Below are positions 45,001-52,652 of a stretch of DNA of 64,000 nt, piece after piece (position 1 is the first letter of the stretch; each line of letters begins with the position of its first letter). The notes beneath the pieces were generated by a model, which was not told where the DNA came from, did not search any database, and was given only the letters and a program-made list of their open reading frames with translations. The stretch spans positions 81,336 through 145,335 of the forward strand of contig NZ_SMLB01000010.1 of NCBI RefSeq assembly GCF_004349105.1, written 5' to 3'. The DNA comes from Jiangella aurantiaca (GTDB taxonomy: Bacteria > Actinomycetota > Actinomycetes > Jiangellales > Jiangellaceae). The translations under genes and the position numbers were made by a program.

Positions 45001-45507
45001 GATGACGGTGAGGGTCTGCGGCGGCACGCCCTGCAGCTCTTCGAGCCGCTGGGCGTAGACGGCCATCTGCAGCAGCGCGGCGGCCTTGACGTGCCGCGCG
45101 AGCTTGGTGTCGGCGATGTCGTAGGACCAGGGGCCGAGATCGCTGGGGCGGTCGTCGTTGCGGATGAGGAAGTCGGCGTACCCGAGCCACCGGCCGTCGA
45201 AGAACGTGGCCTGGAAGATGCGGTCGGCGCCGTCCTTCATGGCCGCCAGCGTGCGGTCCTCGGCGTCGGCCGGGCCGGTGCCGCGGGCGATCTCGACCAC
45301 CCGGTGCGCCGCGGTCATCTCGGCCAGCACGGCGGCCTCGTGCTCGTCGCCGCGACGGCGCACGACGTCGGCGCCCGGATCGTCGGCCGCCGGCCGCGGC
45401 CGCCGTCCCTCGGCCACCTCACGGTTCAGCGTGGTGAGGTGCGGGCACTCGAGGTGACCGACCAGGTCCGTCGGGCTCAGGACCAGGCGTCCGTCGCTGA
45501 TGTACAC
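42094..45507 (-). CDS. TM0106-like RecB-family nuclease fused to SF1 helicase
   Basis: A 1137-residue protein. The N-terminal part has a PD-(D/E)xK-type core (GYADFLIR, then YDIADTKLAR) framed by cysteines of a probable Fe-S cluster (HLECPHL at residue 21; HCAICPWKPTC). An RNase H-like exonuclease domain follows (LFLDLEGDPFF and YNRDDCVSTRQL). The C-terminal half is a DNA2/UPF1-type SF1 helicase (GPPGAGKTYAG, LVVDEAGQFS, DKFQGQEAPVV, VAVSRSR). The GTG at 45507 with AGGAGG at 7 bp is chosen over an ATG at 45534 that would place the ribosome site inside the gene. Probably a repair or defence nuclease. Confidence 0.85.
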   Translation of the reverse strand: MYISDGRLVLSPTDLVGHLECPHLTTLNREVAEGRRPRPAADDPGADVVRRRGDEHEAAVLAEMTAAHRVVEIARGTGPADAEDRTLAAMKDGADRIFQATFFDGRWLGYADFLIRNDDRPSDLGPWSYDIADTKLARHVKAAALLQMAVYAQRLEELQGVPPQTLTVILGDRQQVAVPYVDVAAYARHAMRRYGQWLADPPETYPLRVSHCAICPWKPTCAQQWQDDDDLVLVPFLRRDQRDVLRAAGIGTVEQLAATAPGELHSVARIGPVTKRKLATQARLQVGARSQELPPYELVTPIEVRRGLALLPEPDDGDLFLDLEGDPFFGDHGLEYLWGVSDARDGFTSWWAHDPPAERRAFEQVVDHIMAAWRARPGMHVYHYAPYEPSRLKGLSQRYGTRVDEVDALLRGERLVDLYAVVKQGLLIGTESYSIKALERFYSPGGRAGAAVKDAGSSIVEYERWLAERDQQILDDIEAYNRDDCVSTRQLRDWLEDRRSEAVAAGHAVSRPDDIGDEQAEHLKERDPELVAIEARLLDGIPADPAARTPAQRANALLAGLLEWHRRENRAEWWEYFRVRRLAVDELVDDPATLGGLHSPELLRTEKRSGVWRYAIPPQESRLRPGDQCGHAGPDGGTSKIVRLDLENGVVELKRALAKEQPHPVALLPPDPIPAGVQEKALVRVGGWVAEHGFDADGPFRGVRDLLSGRSPRLTDGVPLRLAGESGSDALRRVAPALRGALPVQGPPGAGKTYAGSQAVVELLRAGKTVGITALSHRVITHLLDAILRAAGDDGDGLRLGGRLVRAIQKADDGNASRHPAVTVTTSNDDVEAAIAAGTVNLVAGTGWLFARPDIRVDVLVVDEAGQFSLANTVAAGAAADSVILLGDPRQLPQPAKGNHPEGAGVSALDHVLGEHDTVPPERGLFLDTTWRMHPDVCAPVSELSYDSLLVPRTGLERQLVGGDDELAGAGVRWVPVEHAGCSVRSDAEVAVVAELVDSLTGRTWTAADGSTQVLGPADILVVAPYNAQVGQLLGALDGQARVGTVDKFQGQEAPVVIVSLTTSSAADAPRGVDFVANRNRLNVAVSRSRSLAVLVGSPALLSAPVRSLDQVQGVNTLCRLIEFASHGSRHDGATVS

Positions 45508-45571
45508 GCCGCACCTCCTCTCGTCTGGTTCCAAGAGTGCCGCATGCCACCGACAGAATCGGGACGCGACA

Positions 45572-46297
45572 TCAGCCGGCGAGTGAACGGACGATCAAGG
45601 CGATCGCCGAGAGTGCGCAGGCGACCATGACGCCCAGCCGCAACCGTCCGCCGTCGACCACCGCCCGTAGCCCCGACGCCGCCGCGAACCCGGCCGCGAG
45701 CAGCGGCGCGAGCCACAGGGCCGCCGTCGTCTGGGCCAGCGTCAGCTCGCCGACGATGCCCAACGCGGCCAGCGAGACCCCCGCGCCTACGAAGAAGTAC
45801 ATCCCGAGCGTCGAGCGCACTCGCGGCCCCAGCTCGCTCTGGTAGACCAGCGCCAGCGGCGGCCCGCCGATGGACGTCGCCGTCCCGGAGATGCCGGACA
45901 CCGCGCCGGCCGCCACCAGCACGCCGCGCCGCATCGGCAACCGGATCGTCCGCACGGTGAGCACGACCGCGACCAGGATCACCAGGCCGACGCCCACGCT
46001 CAGCGCCCGCGGCGAGCTGACCGCGACGATCCACGCACCCAGTGCCGTGGCGGGGAAGCGGCCGAGGAACGCCCAGCGCAGTCCCCACCAGTCGACGTGC
46101 GCCCATTCCCGGGCCAGCGTGAACACCGGCAGCAGCATCGACAGCCACAGCAGCGTGCCGGGCAGCAGCTCCGGCGCGACCAGCGCCGCCACCGGCGCGG
46201 CGAGCAGGCCGAGCCCGAGACCGATGGCGCCCTGGACGGCGGCGCCGAGGAACACGGCGACCGCGAGCACGACCATGACCTCAAGCGGCGGCATCAT
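45572..46297 (-). CDS. TauE/SafE-family permease
   Basis: A 241-residue membrane protein with about eight helices in two repeats. GAAVQGAIGLGLGLLAAPVAAL and SGTATSIGGPPLALVYQ are the TauE/SafE signatures. Members export sulfite or organosulfonates. The ATG at 46297 is taken; GTG 46315 is possible. The start overlaps the MazG remnant on the other strand. Confidence 0.83.
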   Translation of the reverse strand: MMPPLEVMVVLAVAVFLGAAVQGAIGLGLGLLAAPVAALVAPELLPGTLLWLSMLLPVFTLAREWAHVDWWGLRWAFLGRFPATALGAWIVAVSSPRALSVGVGLVILVAVVLTVRTIRLPMRRGVLVAAGAVSGISGTATSIGGPPLALVYQSELGPRVRSTLGMYFFVGAGVSLAALGIVGELTLAQTTAALWLAPLLAAGFAAASGLRAVVDGGRLRLGVMVACALSAIALIVRSLAG

Positions 46298-46472
46298 GGG
46301 CTCCGTGACCGACACCTCGACCCTGCGCGGGCTGCACGACCGGCTGCTGCGCTTCGTCGCCGACCGTCAGTGGAAGTCCTTCCACACCCCGAAGAACCTC
46401 GCGATGGCGCCGGCCGGCGAGGCCGGCGAGCTGCTGGACGAGGTGGAGGTGCGCTACCCGCCCGGCGCCTGA
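46296..46472 (+). pseudogene. Truncated MazG-like nucleotide pyrophosphohydrolase remnant
   Basis: A 58-codon frame. Residues 9-47 (LHDRLLRFVADRQWKSFHTP, then KNLAMAPAGEAGELLDE) are the N-terminal helices of RS21-C6/MazG-type dCTP pyrophosphatases. The frame then switches to VEVRYPPGA and stops. The two catalytic EExxD helices beyond the first Glu set are absent; full-length relatives have about 110 residues. It looks like an N-terminal fragment joined by deletion to another sequence. Confidence 0.65.
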
Positions 46473-46477
46473 CGGCG

Positions 46478-47425
46478 TCACGCGTCGCTCTGGTCCGCGG
46501 CCACCGCGTCGGCGACGATCGCGACGTTCGCCCGCACCAGGTCCAGGCACTGCGCCGGCGTGGCCGTGCTGCGCGAGCTGATCTTGACGCCGACGTAGCG
46601 CAGACCGCCGGCGGCGTCGACGGCGGCAGCCACCTCGTCGGCCGTGAGCAGGCTGGTCGCGGCGTCTGCGGCGATCGGGGCGCCGGACCAGTCGCGGATC
46701 GGCAGGTGCAGGTCGGCCCACGCGGGACCGTCGAATGTGTCGGCGTCGGACACTCCGGAGAACACCAGCGCCTCCAGCCGGTCCGCGGCCGCCACGGCGG
46801 AGACGTGCTCACGCGCCGTGGCGGTGCTGCGGCCTTCGATGGCCGAACGGGCCCAGTTGACCGCTATTCCGATGCCACGTTCGGTGGCGATCGCGATCTC
46901 GTCGGCGAGCGTCAGGAACCCCTTGGCCGGCTCATGCGCGTCGCTGTGCGCGTCGGAGTGCTCGATCAGCAGCCGGACGCCGCCCCAGTCCCACGCCAGC
47001 ACCTCGTCGAGCGACGCACGGAACGCGTCGGCTGAGGTGTACGGGTGCCGTGGCGCCGAGTGCAGCTCGACGGCGCCGAACCGCCCGCCCGGCCCCTCGT
47101 TGACGGCGGCGACGAACTCGAAGGCGCGGCGAAACTGCTCGACCGCCTGCTTCCGCCCGCCGTCGTCGGACGACGCGAGCCCCTGCGCCGGCGACCCGGC
47201 GAGCGCCATCATCGTCGCCGGGATCATCGTCAGAACGTGCTCGCCGCCCGGACCGGCCGCGTGCAGGTAGGCCGGGTCGTTCCAGGGCGCCCCGTTGTCC
47301 AGGAACGGCACCTCCAGCCCGTCGACCGCCGGCAGGGCCAGCACGTCGTCGACGTAGGTCCGGAACTGCGTGCCTGGCTCGAGACCTCGGGGTGCCGCCG
47401 CGTACGCACCGACGATGAAAGGCAT
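46478..47425 (-). CDS. DUF4862 family protein
   Basis: A 315-residue protein of the DUF4862 type (MPFIVGAYAAAPRG at the start, DGLEVPFLDNG and VRLLIEHSDAH). The pattern suggests a TIM-barrel sugar-isomerase-like fold. The function is unknown. GAGGAG precedes the ATG at 47425. A short in-frame DAHSDAH repeat lies near residue 160. Confidence 0.7.
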   Translation of the reverse strand: MPFIVGAYAAAPRGLEPGTQFRTYVDDVLALPAVDGLEVPFLDNGAPWNDPAYLHAAGPGGEHVLTMIPATMMALAGSPAQGLASSDDGGRKQAVEQFRRAFEFVAAVNEGPGGRFGAVELHSAPRHPYTSADAFRASLDEVLAWDWGGVRLLIEHSDAHSDAHEPAKGFLTLADEIAIATERGIGIAVNWARSAIEGRSTATAREHVSAVAAADRLEALVFSGVSDADTFDGPAWADLHLPIRDWSGAPIAADAATSLLTADEVAAAVDAAGGLRYVGVKISSRSTATPAQCLDLVRANVAIVADAVAADQSDA

Positions 47426-47514
47426 GCCGAACTCCTCGCTGGCTGGTGGACTGGCCGCGCTCAGCGTAGGTCGGCCCCACGTGGAACGATGTGCCGGGTC
47501 CACCGTGGCGGCGG

Positions 47515-47694
47515 TCAGCGGCGGCGAACGGCGAGCAGGCCGAGACCGAACAGGACGACGGCGACCGCCGACACCAGCAGGCCGACGTCGTGTAGGCCGT
47601 CGGTGGAGAGGGCCTGCTCGAGAATGACGCCGAGCCCGCTGGTCGCGGCGATGGCGCCGAGGTAGCGGCTGACCAGCGCCACCGCGTCCCCGGG
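47515..47694 (-). pseudogene. C-terminal remnant of a second MFS transporter
   Basis: In the frame directly after the stop of the complete MFS gene, 59 codons encode AVALVSRYLGAIAATSGLG and a hydrophobic helix ending LLAVRRR. This matches the end of DHA-type MFS proteins (helices near TM11-12). No start codon or ribosome site, and the intact MFS already has its own last helix, so this is a relic. Confidence 0.55.
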
Positions 47695-48897
47695 TCATGA
47701 CACCGCGCCGTTCCGCGGCACCCAGCGGCCCATCAGCGCCGCGGCGACGAACGCGACGGCGCCGGCCGTAACGATGGCCGCGCCCAGCGTTGCGGCCGCC
47801 GTCACGACGCTGACGAGTACCGGGCCGACGCCGTTCCCGACGTCGGCGAACAGCCGCCACGCCCCCAGGAAGGCCGCCCGGCTTGCATCCGGTGAGGCGT
47901 CGGAGCCGATGGTCATGATGATGCCGCTGCCCAAGCCGTTGCCGAACCCCATCAGCAGCGCGACCGCGGTGTAGGTGCCGACGCCACTGGTCAGCGGCAG
48001 CAGCACGAGTGAGAGGCCGAGCAGCACCATCGACGGGACCACGATCCAGCGGCGGCCGAGGCGGTCCATCGCGTAGCCGGCCGGGTAGAAGATCAGCATC
48101 TCCATCGCGCCGGATACGCCGAACAGCAGACTCACCGTCGCCGGGTCCAGGCCGATGTGCTCGCCCCACAGCGGGATCGCCACCTGCCGCGACGCGCGGG
48201 CCGCCCCGACCAGCAGCGCGCCGACGCCTAGGGTGCGCAGGACCGGCAGGTGGCGGCGGATGATCCGGGCCGTGCCGTCCGGCCTCGCGGTGGGCCGGGC
48301 CGCGGCCCGGCCACTCGCCCCGTCGGGCACCGGCGGTTCGCGCACCACGACCAGCACGACGGCCGCCGCGACGGCGACCACCACGTGCACCCAGTAGCCG
48401 CCCGCGACACCGAGCCGGCTCATCGCCGCCGCGCCGAGGAACGGCCCGGCGAACAGGCCGATCCGCTGCATCCCGCCGAGCGTCGACAGCGCCCGGCCGC
48501 GCAGGTGGAACGGGATCGCCTCGGTGACGTACGCGTGCCTGGCCAGCCCGAACACCGATGACGCGATGCCGATCAGCACCACCGCCGCGGCCAATAGGTG
48601 CACCGACGGCGCCAGCAGGCAGGCGGTGAGCGCGGCCAGGACGACGCCGAGCGCCAGCAGCATCGCGCGCCGCTCCCCCAGCCGGACCGCCAGCGTGCCC
48701 GCCGGCAGGTCGCCGACGATCTTGCCGACGCCCAGCAGCGCGACCACCAGGCCGGCGGTCGCGACCGAGCCGCCCAGGTCACGGGCCGACAGCGGGATGA
48801 CCGGCGCGATCGCGCCCTGGCCGATGCCGAACAGGAGCGACGGAAGGTATACCGACGGACCGATCGACCAGATGCCGACCTGCGAGCGGGCCGTCAA
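47695..48897 (-). CDS. MFS transporter
   Basis: A 400-residue, 12-helix major facilitator. Loop 2-3 motif GDLPAGTLAVRLGERRAML and the central loop with REPPVPDG are typical of drug/sugar exporters. The start is a TTG at 48897; no better start lies upstream. The substrate is unknown. Confidence 0.82.
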   Translation of the reverse strand: MTARSQVGIWSIGPSVYLPSLLFGIGQGAIAPVIPLSARDLGGSVATAGLVVALLGVGKIVGDLPAGTLAVRLGERRAMLLALGVVLAALTACLLAPSVHLLAAAVVLIGIASSVFGLARHAYVTEAIPFHLRGRALSTLGGMQRIGLFAGPFLGAAAMSRLGVAGGYWVHVVVAVAAAVVLVVVREPPVPDGASGRAAARPTARPDGTARIIRRHLPVLRTLGVGALLVGAARASRQVAIPLWGEHIGLDPATVSLLFGVSGAMEMLIFYPAGYAMDRLGRRWIVVPSMVLLGLSLVLLPLTSGVGTYTAVALLMGFGNGLGSGIIMTIGSDASPDASRAAFLGAWRLFADVGNGVGPVLVSVVTAAATLGAAIVTAGAVAFVAAALMGRWVPRNGAVS

Positions 48898-49118
48898 CGC
48901 CGGTCCTGCACTGCCGCAGCCTCCCTGGCCCGGTCACGCGGGGCCGTGGCGCTCGTTCTGTCCGGGGTGTGTCGTACCGTCCTCTCGCTCTGGTCGACCT
49001 GCTCGGTCTTGGGGGTGCGGGCAGGTCGACCGGAGTCCAGCCGCGTGGTCACGCCGTGGCCGTGACACGGTGGATATTGTAGGCGCCGCACCGGCCGCGG
49101 CCGCCGATCGGGCCGGCG

Positions 49119-50435
49119 TCACACGTACAGGCCGGCCCCGGTCGCGGGTGACCAGCTGCCGTCGCCGGCGAACCGCGCCAGCGTCGCCGTCGTCACCGCG
49201 TCGCCGGCGGCCAGCACGGAGCGGCGCACCAGTTCGCGCAGGTCGGCGCCGGACGCGCCGTCAGTGGCGTCGGCGATCCTCCCGACCTCGACGGCGGCGG
49301 CCAGCGGCCCCAGGTAGCGGCGCAGGATGGCGCGCCGCTGCGCGCTGTCGGGCGGCGGCACCTCCACCGTCCGATCGAACCGCGCGGCCCGAACGGCGGC
49401 GTCGTCGAGCACCCGCGGGTCGTTGGTCGTGGCGACCGTGACGACGCCCTGGTGCCGGCTCATGGCGCCGTCGAGGGCGGCGAGGAACCCGTGCAGCCCG
49501 AGATCGTTGCCTTGGCGACGGCGGCCTATGACGAGGTCGAGGTCCTCCAGGACGACCAGCGCCGGCGAGAGCCTCGTCAGCTCCTCGTACACCGCCTCGA
49601 TCGCGTCGGCGATGCTGCGCGCGTCGCAGAACACCACCGTGACGTCGCCGGCCAGCTCGGCGGCGAGCACCCGGCACAGCGCCGACTTGCCGGTGCCCGG
49701 CGGACCGTACAGCAGCAGCCCGCGGTTGGTGCCCAGGCCGAGCCGCTCCAGGAGGTCGCGGCGCCGGAACAGCCCGGCGACGTTGAGGTCGACGTCGGCC
49801 CAGACCGCCGCCGGCACGATGACGCCGGCCCGCGACTCGTCGGGCACCGGCACCGGCACCACCTCGAACCCGCCGCGGTCGGCGCGGATGTGCAGGCAGC
49901 GGCCCTTGAAGTAGTTCCGCGGCCCACGCGCCCGCGCGACGACGTCCTGCAGGTACCGCTCGGCCGCCTCGACGTCGGCCGCACGGGCGTGGACGATCAG
50001 CTCCTTGTCCGACCACCTCGCGTCAATGGCAACGACCAGCGGGGCGGCGGTCAGCATGCCCGGCGCGAACGCCGCCACCAGCGACGTCGGCACTGTTTCC
50101 ACTGTGTCGTCGAGCTGCAGGCGGTCCCACCGCGGGCTCTCGTCGCTCTCCAGGCCGGCGAGGTCGGACGGCGGGTGCGCGCGCATGTCCTCGGCCAGCA
50201 CCCGGGCCACCAGCGGCGCCGTGAACGGGCCGAGCCGCTCCCGCACCGCGATGATCCCTGGGTCATCGCCGGCCAGCTGCCGCCGGGCGAACTCGTCGTG
50301 GTCCTCGGCCGTCCGCAGCGGCAGCGTGGTGTCCAGCAGATGCGCCAGCCACGACAGCGTGTCCCGGACGCCGGCCGGCATCCGCCGAATCGCCTGCTCG
50401 GCGTCCGTGCGTGCCGGTTCCTGCTCGGCGTCCAT
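49119..50435 (-). CDS. AAA-family ATPase
   Basis: A 438-residue protein. The N-terminal 190 residues form an unassigned domain (PRNYFKGRCLHI near its end); the AAA module has Walker A GPPGTGKS, Walker B LVVLEDLDLVI, sensor 1 TTND and an arginine finger region (AARFDRTVEVPP). It resembles CDC48/FtsH-type ATPases without a protease domain, so probably a remodeller. ATG at 50435 behind GGAGGAGGTGA. Divergent from the first WYL pair. Confidence 0.82.
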   Translation of the reverse strand: MDAEQEPARTDAEQAIRRMPAGVRDTLSWLAHLLDTTLPLRTAEDHDEFARRQLAGDDPGIIAVRERLGPFTAPLVARVLAEDMRAHPPSDLAGLESDESPRWDRLQLDDTVETVPTSLVAAFAPGMLTAAPLVVAIDARWSDKELIVHARAADVEAAERYLQDVVARARGPRNYFKGRCLHIRADRGGFEVVPVPVPDESRAGVIVPAAVWADVDLNVAGLFRRRDLLERLGLGTNRGLLLYGPPGTGKSALCRVLAAELAGDVTVVFCDARSIADAIEAVYEELTRLSPALVVLEDLDLVIGRRRQGNDLGLHGFLAALDGAMSRHQGVVTVATTNDPRVLDDAAVRAARFDRTVEVPPPDSAQRRAILRRYLGPLAAAVEVGRIADATDGASGADLRELVRRSVLAAGDAVTTATLARFAGDGSWSPATGAGLYV

Positions 50436-50660
50436 CACCGTCACCTCCTCCGGCGTCGAAGCGCGACACCTCCTGTTGCGCGCTCCACCGTGAAGGCGCT
50501 GGTCGTGGTGGGGTCCGATCCCATCCCTCGACGATACGGGCGGCCACCGGCCGGACTCCATCGGATTTCCGCGCCCACCGCCGGCTGCGACCTCACCGCG
50601 CGCGTTGTGTCCGGGGTGCCTCCTAGGGTTGCGGCGACCTGTCGTCGGCGAAGGGGACGC

Positions 50661-51584
50661 ATGCCAGGAGGACGTGACCAGCTCGGCCCGCTGGAGCGAC
50701 TCACCCGGCTCCTGCTGGCGCTCGAGTCAGCCGAGCCGGCTGGCCTACCCGCGGGCCGGTTGGTGGCCATCGGCGAGTACGGCGCCGACTCCACTTACGA
50801 CGCGCAGCGCCAGCTCAGCCGCGACGTCACCGCGCTCACCACGATCGGGTGGGACATCCGCAACGTCGCCGGTCCCGGCGTCGACGCGCACTACCGGCTG
50901 TACGCACGCGACACCCGGCTACGAGTGGAGCTTTCGCCGGACCAACAGGTCGAGCTGGTGCGGGCCGCACTGGTCGCGGGCGACCCCGGGTTTCGCGAGC
51001 GGCTCGGGGACGTTCCCGCACCGGTCGACGAGGACCTGGTCCGTTCGGGTGAGCCGCGGCGGGCGGCGCCCGATCCTCTCACCGAGGCCGCGTACGCCGT
51101 CGAGCAGCGCTGCCTCGTCCGCTTCACGTACAAGGGCCGGCCGCGGGTGGTGCGCCCGCAGCTCGTTCGTCCGGGCGCGTCCGGCTGGTACCTGTACGGC
51201 CACGAGACCGACTCCTCGGAGATGAAGTGGTTCGTCACCCATCGGATGTCCGACGTGGCACTCGGCGCGCCTGGCACTGCCGGCCCGGTCCGCGAGGTGA
51301 CCGCCGACGAGCTGAACCCCATCACGTGGACCCGCGACCCACGTATCGACGTCGTCGTCGAGACGGCGTCCGAGCACGAGCCGGAGGTGACGACGATGCT
51401 GGGGACGCCGTCGGCGCGTGAGGCCGACGGGGAGGTCGTGCGGCTGACCGTGCCGGTGACGCACCGGGCGGCGTTCCGGGCCCGCCTCTACGAGCTCGGC
51501 CGCCGCGCCCGCGTGGTCGCGCCGCCCGAGTTCGTCGACGAGATCGTGGCCGATCTGCGCCGCTTCGTGAGCCCGCTGCGGTGA
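50661..51584 (+). CDS. WYL-domain transcriptional regulator (pair 1, first gene)
   Basis: A 307-residue PafB-like protein: an N-terminal winged HTH (GPLERLTRLLLALESAEPAG), then a WYL domain (RFTYKGRPRVVRPQLV and SGWYLYGHETDS) and a C-terminal extension. Paralogous to the protein at 59393. WYL regulators bind nucleic-acid ligands and often control DNA-damage or phage-defence genes. The next WYL gene starts 7 bp downstream, a PafBC-like pair. Confidence 0.87.
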   Translation: MPGGRDQLGPLERLTRLLLALESAEPAGLPAGRLVAIGEYGADSTYDAQRQLSRDVTALTTIGWDIRNVAGPGVDAHYRLYARDTRLRVELSPDQQVELVRAALVAGDPGFRERLGDVPAPVDEDLVRSGEPRRAAPDPLTEAAYAVEQRCLVRFTYKGRPRVVRPQLVRPGASGWYLYGHETDSSEMKWFVTHRMSDVALGAPGTAGPVREVTADELNPITWTRDPRIDVVVETASEHEPEVTTMLGTPSAREADGEVVRLTVPVTHRAAFRARLYELGRRARVVAPPEFVDEIVADLRRFVSPLR

Positions 51585-51591
51585 GGGCGTC

Positions 51592-52578
51592 GTGAGCACA
51601 CCACAGTACGTCCGCCGATTCGACCGGGTGACGCGGGCGCTCAACGAGCTGTCGCTGCACGCCGGCGGCCTGCCGATCGCCGTCCTCGCCGAGCGCGTGG
51701 GCACCGACGCCCCGACGCTGCGGGCCGAGCTGCGCGCCTACTTCCGCGCCGATGTCGACCCGGCATTCAGCCCGAACGCGATCCGTCAGACGACGATCCG
51801 CTTCCACGACGCCGACGGGGTCGACGTCGAACCCGCGGAGGCCGAGTTCGTGTCCGCGTCGCCGCGGCCCACCGAGGAGGTCGGCGCCGACTACGTCACC
51901 GTCGGCGAGCTGGCCCGCATCTACCGTGCTGGGCAGGACCTCCTCGCCGTGGAACCGGCGAACGCCGCGCTCGAAGGCGCGCTCCAGGCGCTGACGGCGA
52001 CCGTCCTGGCCGGCCTCGGCACCGGGCGATCCACCTGGCTGGCCGACCTCGCCGCATCACTCGGCGAGGCCTTGCGGTCCCGCCGCAGGGTCGAGCTCAC
52101 CTACGCCCGCGCCTGGCAGCCCGGCGTCCGCTCACACGTCGTGGAGCCCTACCGGCTGGTCAAGACGCGCCGCGGCTGGGAGCTCGACGCCGGCTTCGTC
52201 GAGGACGACGCCTTCAGCGGCCGGGTCGGCACCTTCCTCCTGTCGGGCATCCGCGACGCCGTCGTCCTGCCGTCGACGTTCGAGCGCCCAGCGGACGTCG
52301 ACGCCCGGATCGCCGCCAACCGCCACACGACGATGATCGACCTGGTCGCGCCCCAGGGCAGCCGCTGGGTGATCGAACGCTTCGCCGAGTCGGTCGAGGT
52401 GCTCGGCGAGGACGAGGACATGATCCGGATGCGGGCGCACCTGCTGCCCCCGGTGGAGCAGCGGCTCGGGCTGCTGCTCCTGGTCGCCGGACCCGACACG
52501 TGGGTCAACACGCCCACCACGTTGCGCGATGCCGGCACCGATCTCGCCCGCGACCTCCTCGCCCACTATGCCGACTGA
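51592..52578 (+). CDS. WYL-domain transcriptional regulator (pair 1, second gene)
   Basis: A 328-residue PafC-like partner: HTH at the N-terminus (RRFDRVTRALNELSLHAGG), WYL domain (RRVELTYARAWQPGVRSHVV, PYRLVKTRRGWELDAG) and WCX-like C-terminus (PPVEQRLGLLLLVAG). Paralogous to 60311. It probably acts as a heterodimer with the preceding protein and is followed by the ATPase operon. Confidence 0.87.
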   Translation: MSTPQYVRRFDRVTRALNELSLHAGGLPIAVLAERVGTDAPTLRAELRAYFRADVDPAFSPNAIRQTTIRFHDADGVDVEPAEAEFVSASPRPTEEVGADYVTVGELARIYRAGQDLLAVEPANAALEGALQALTATVLAGLGTGRSTWLADLAASLGEALRSRRRVELTYARAWQPGVRSHVVEPYRLVKTRRGWELDAGFVEDDAFSGRVGTFLLSGIRDAVVLPSTFERPADVDARIAANRHTTMIDLVAPQGSRWVIERFAESVEVLGEDEDMIRMRAHLLPPVEQRLGLLLLVAGPDTWVNTPTTLRDAGTDLARDLLAHYAD

Positions 52579-52652
52579 CGGGCGGCGAACTGTCCGAGGT
52601 CGTTGCTAGACATCGCCTGATCGAATACCCACGGTCGAGGAGGGCACGTCCG

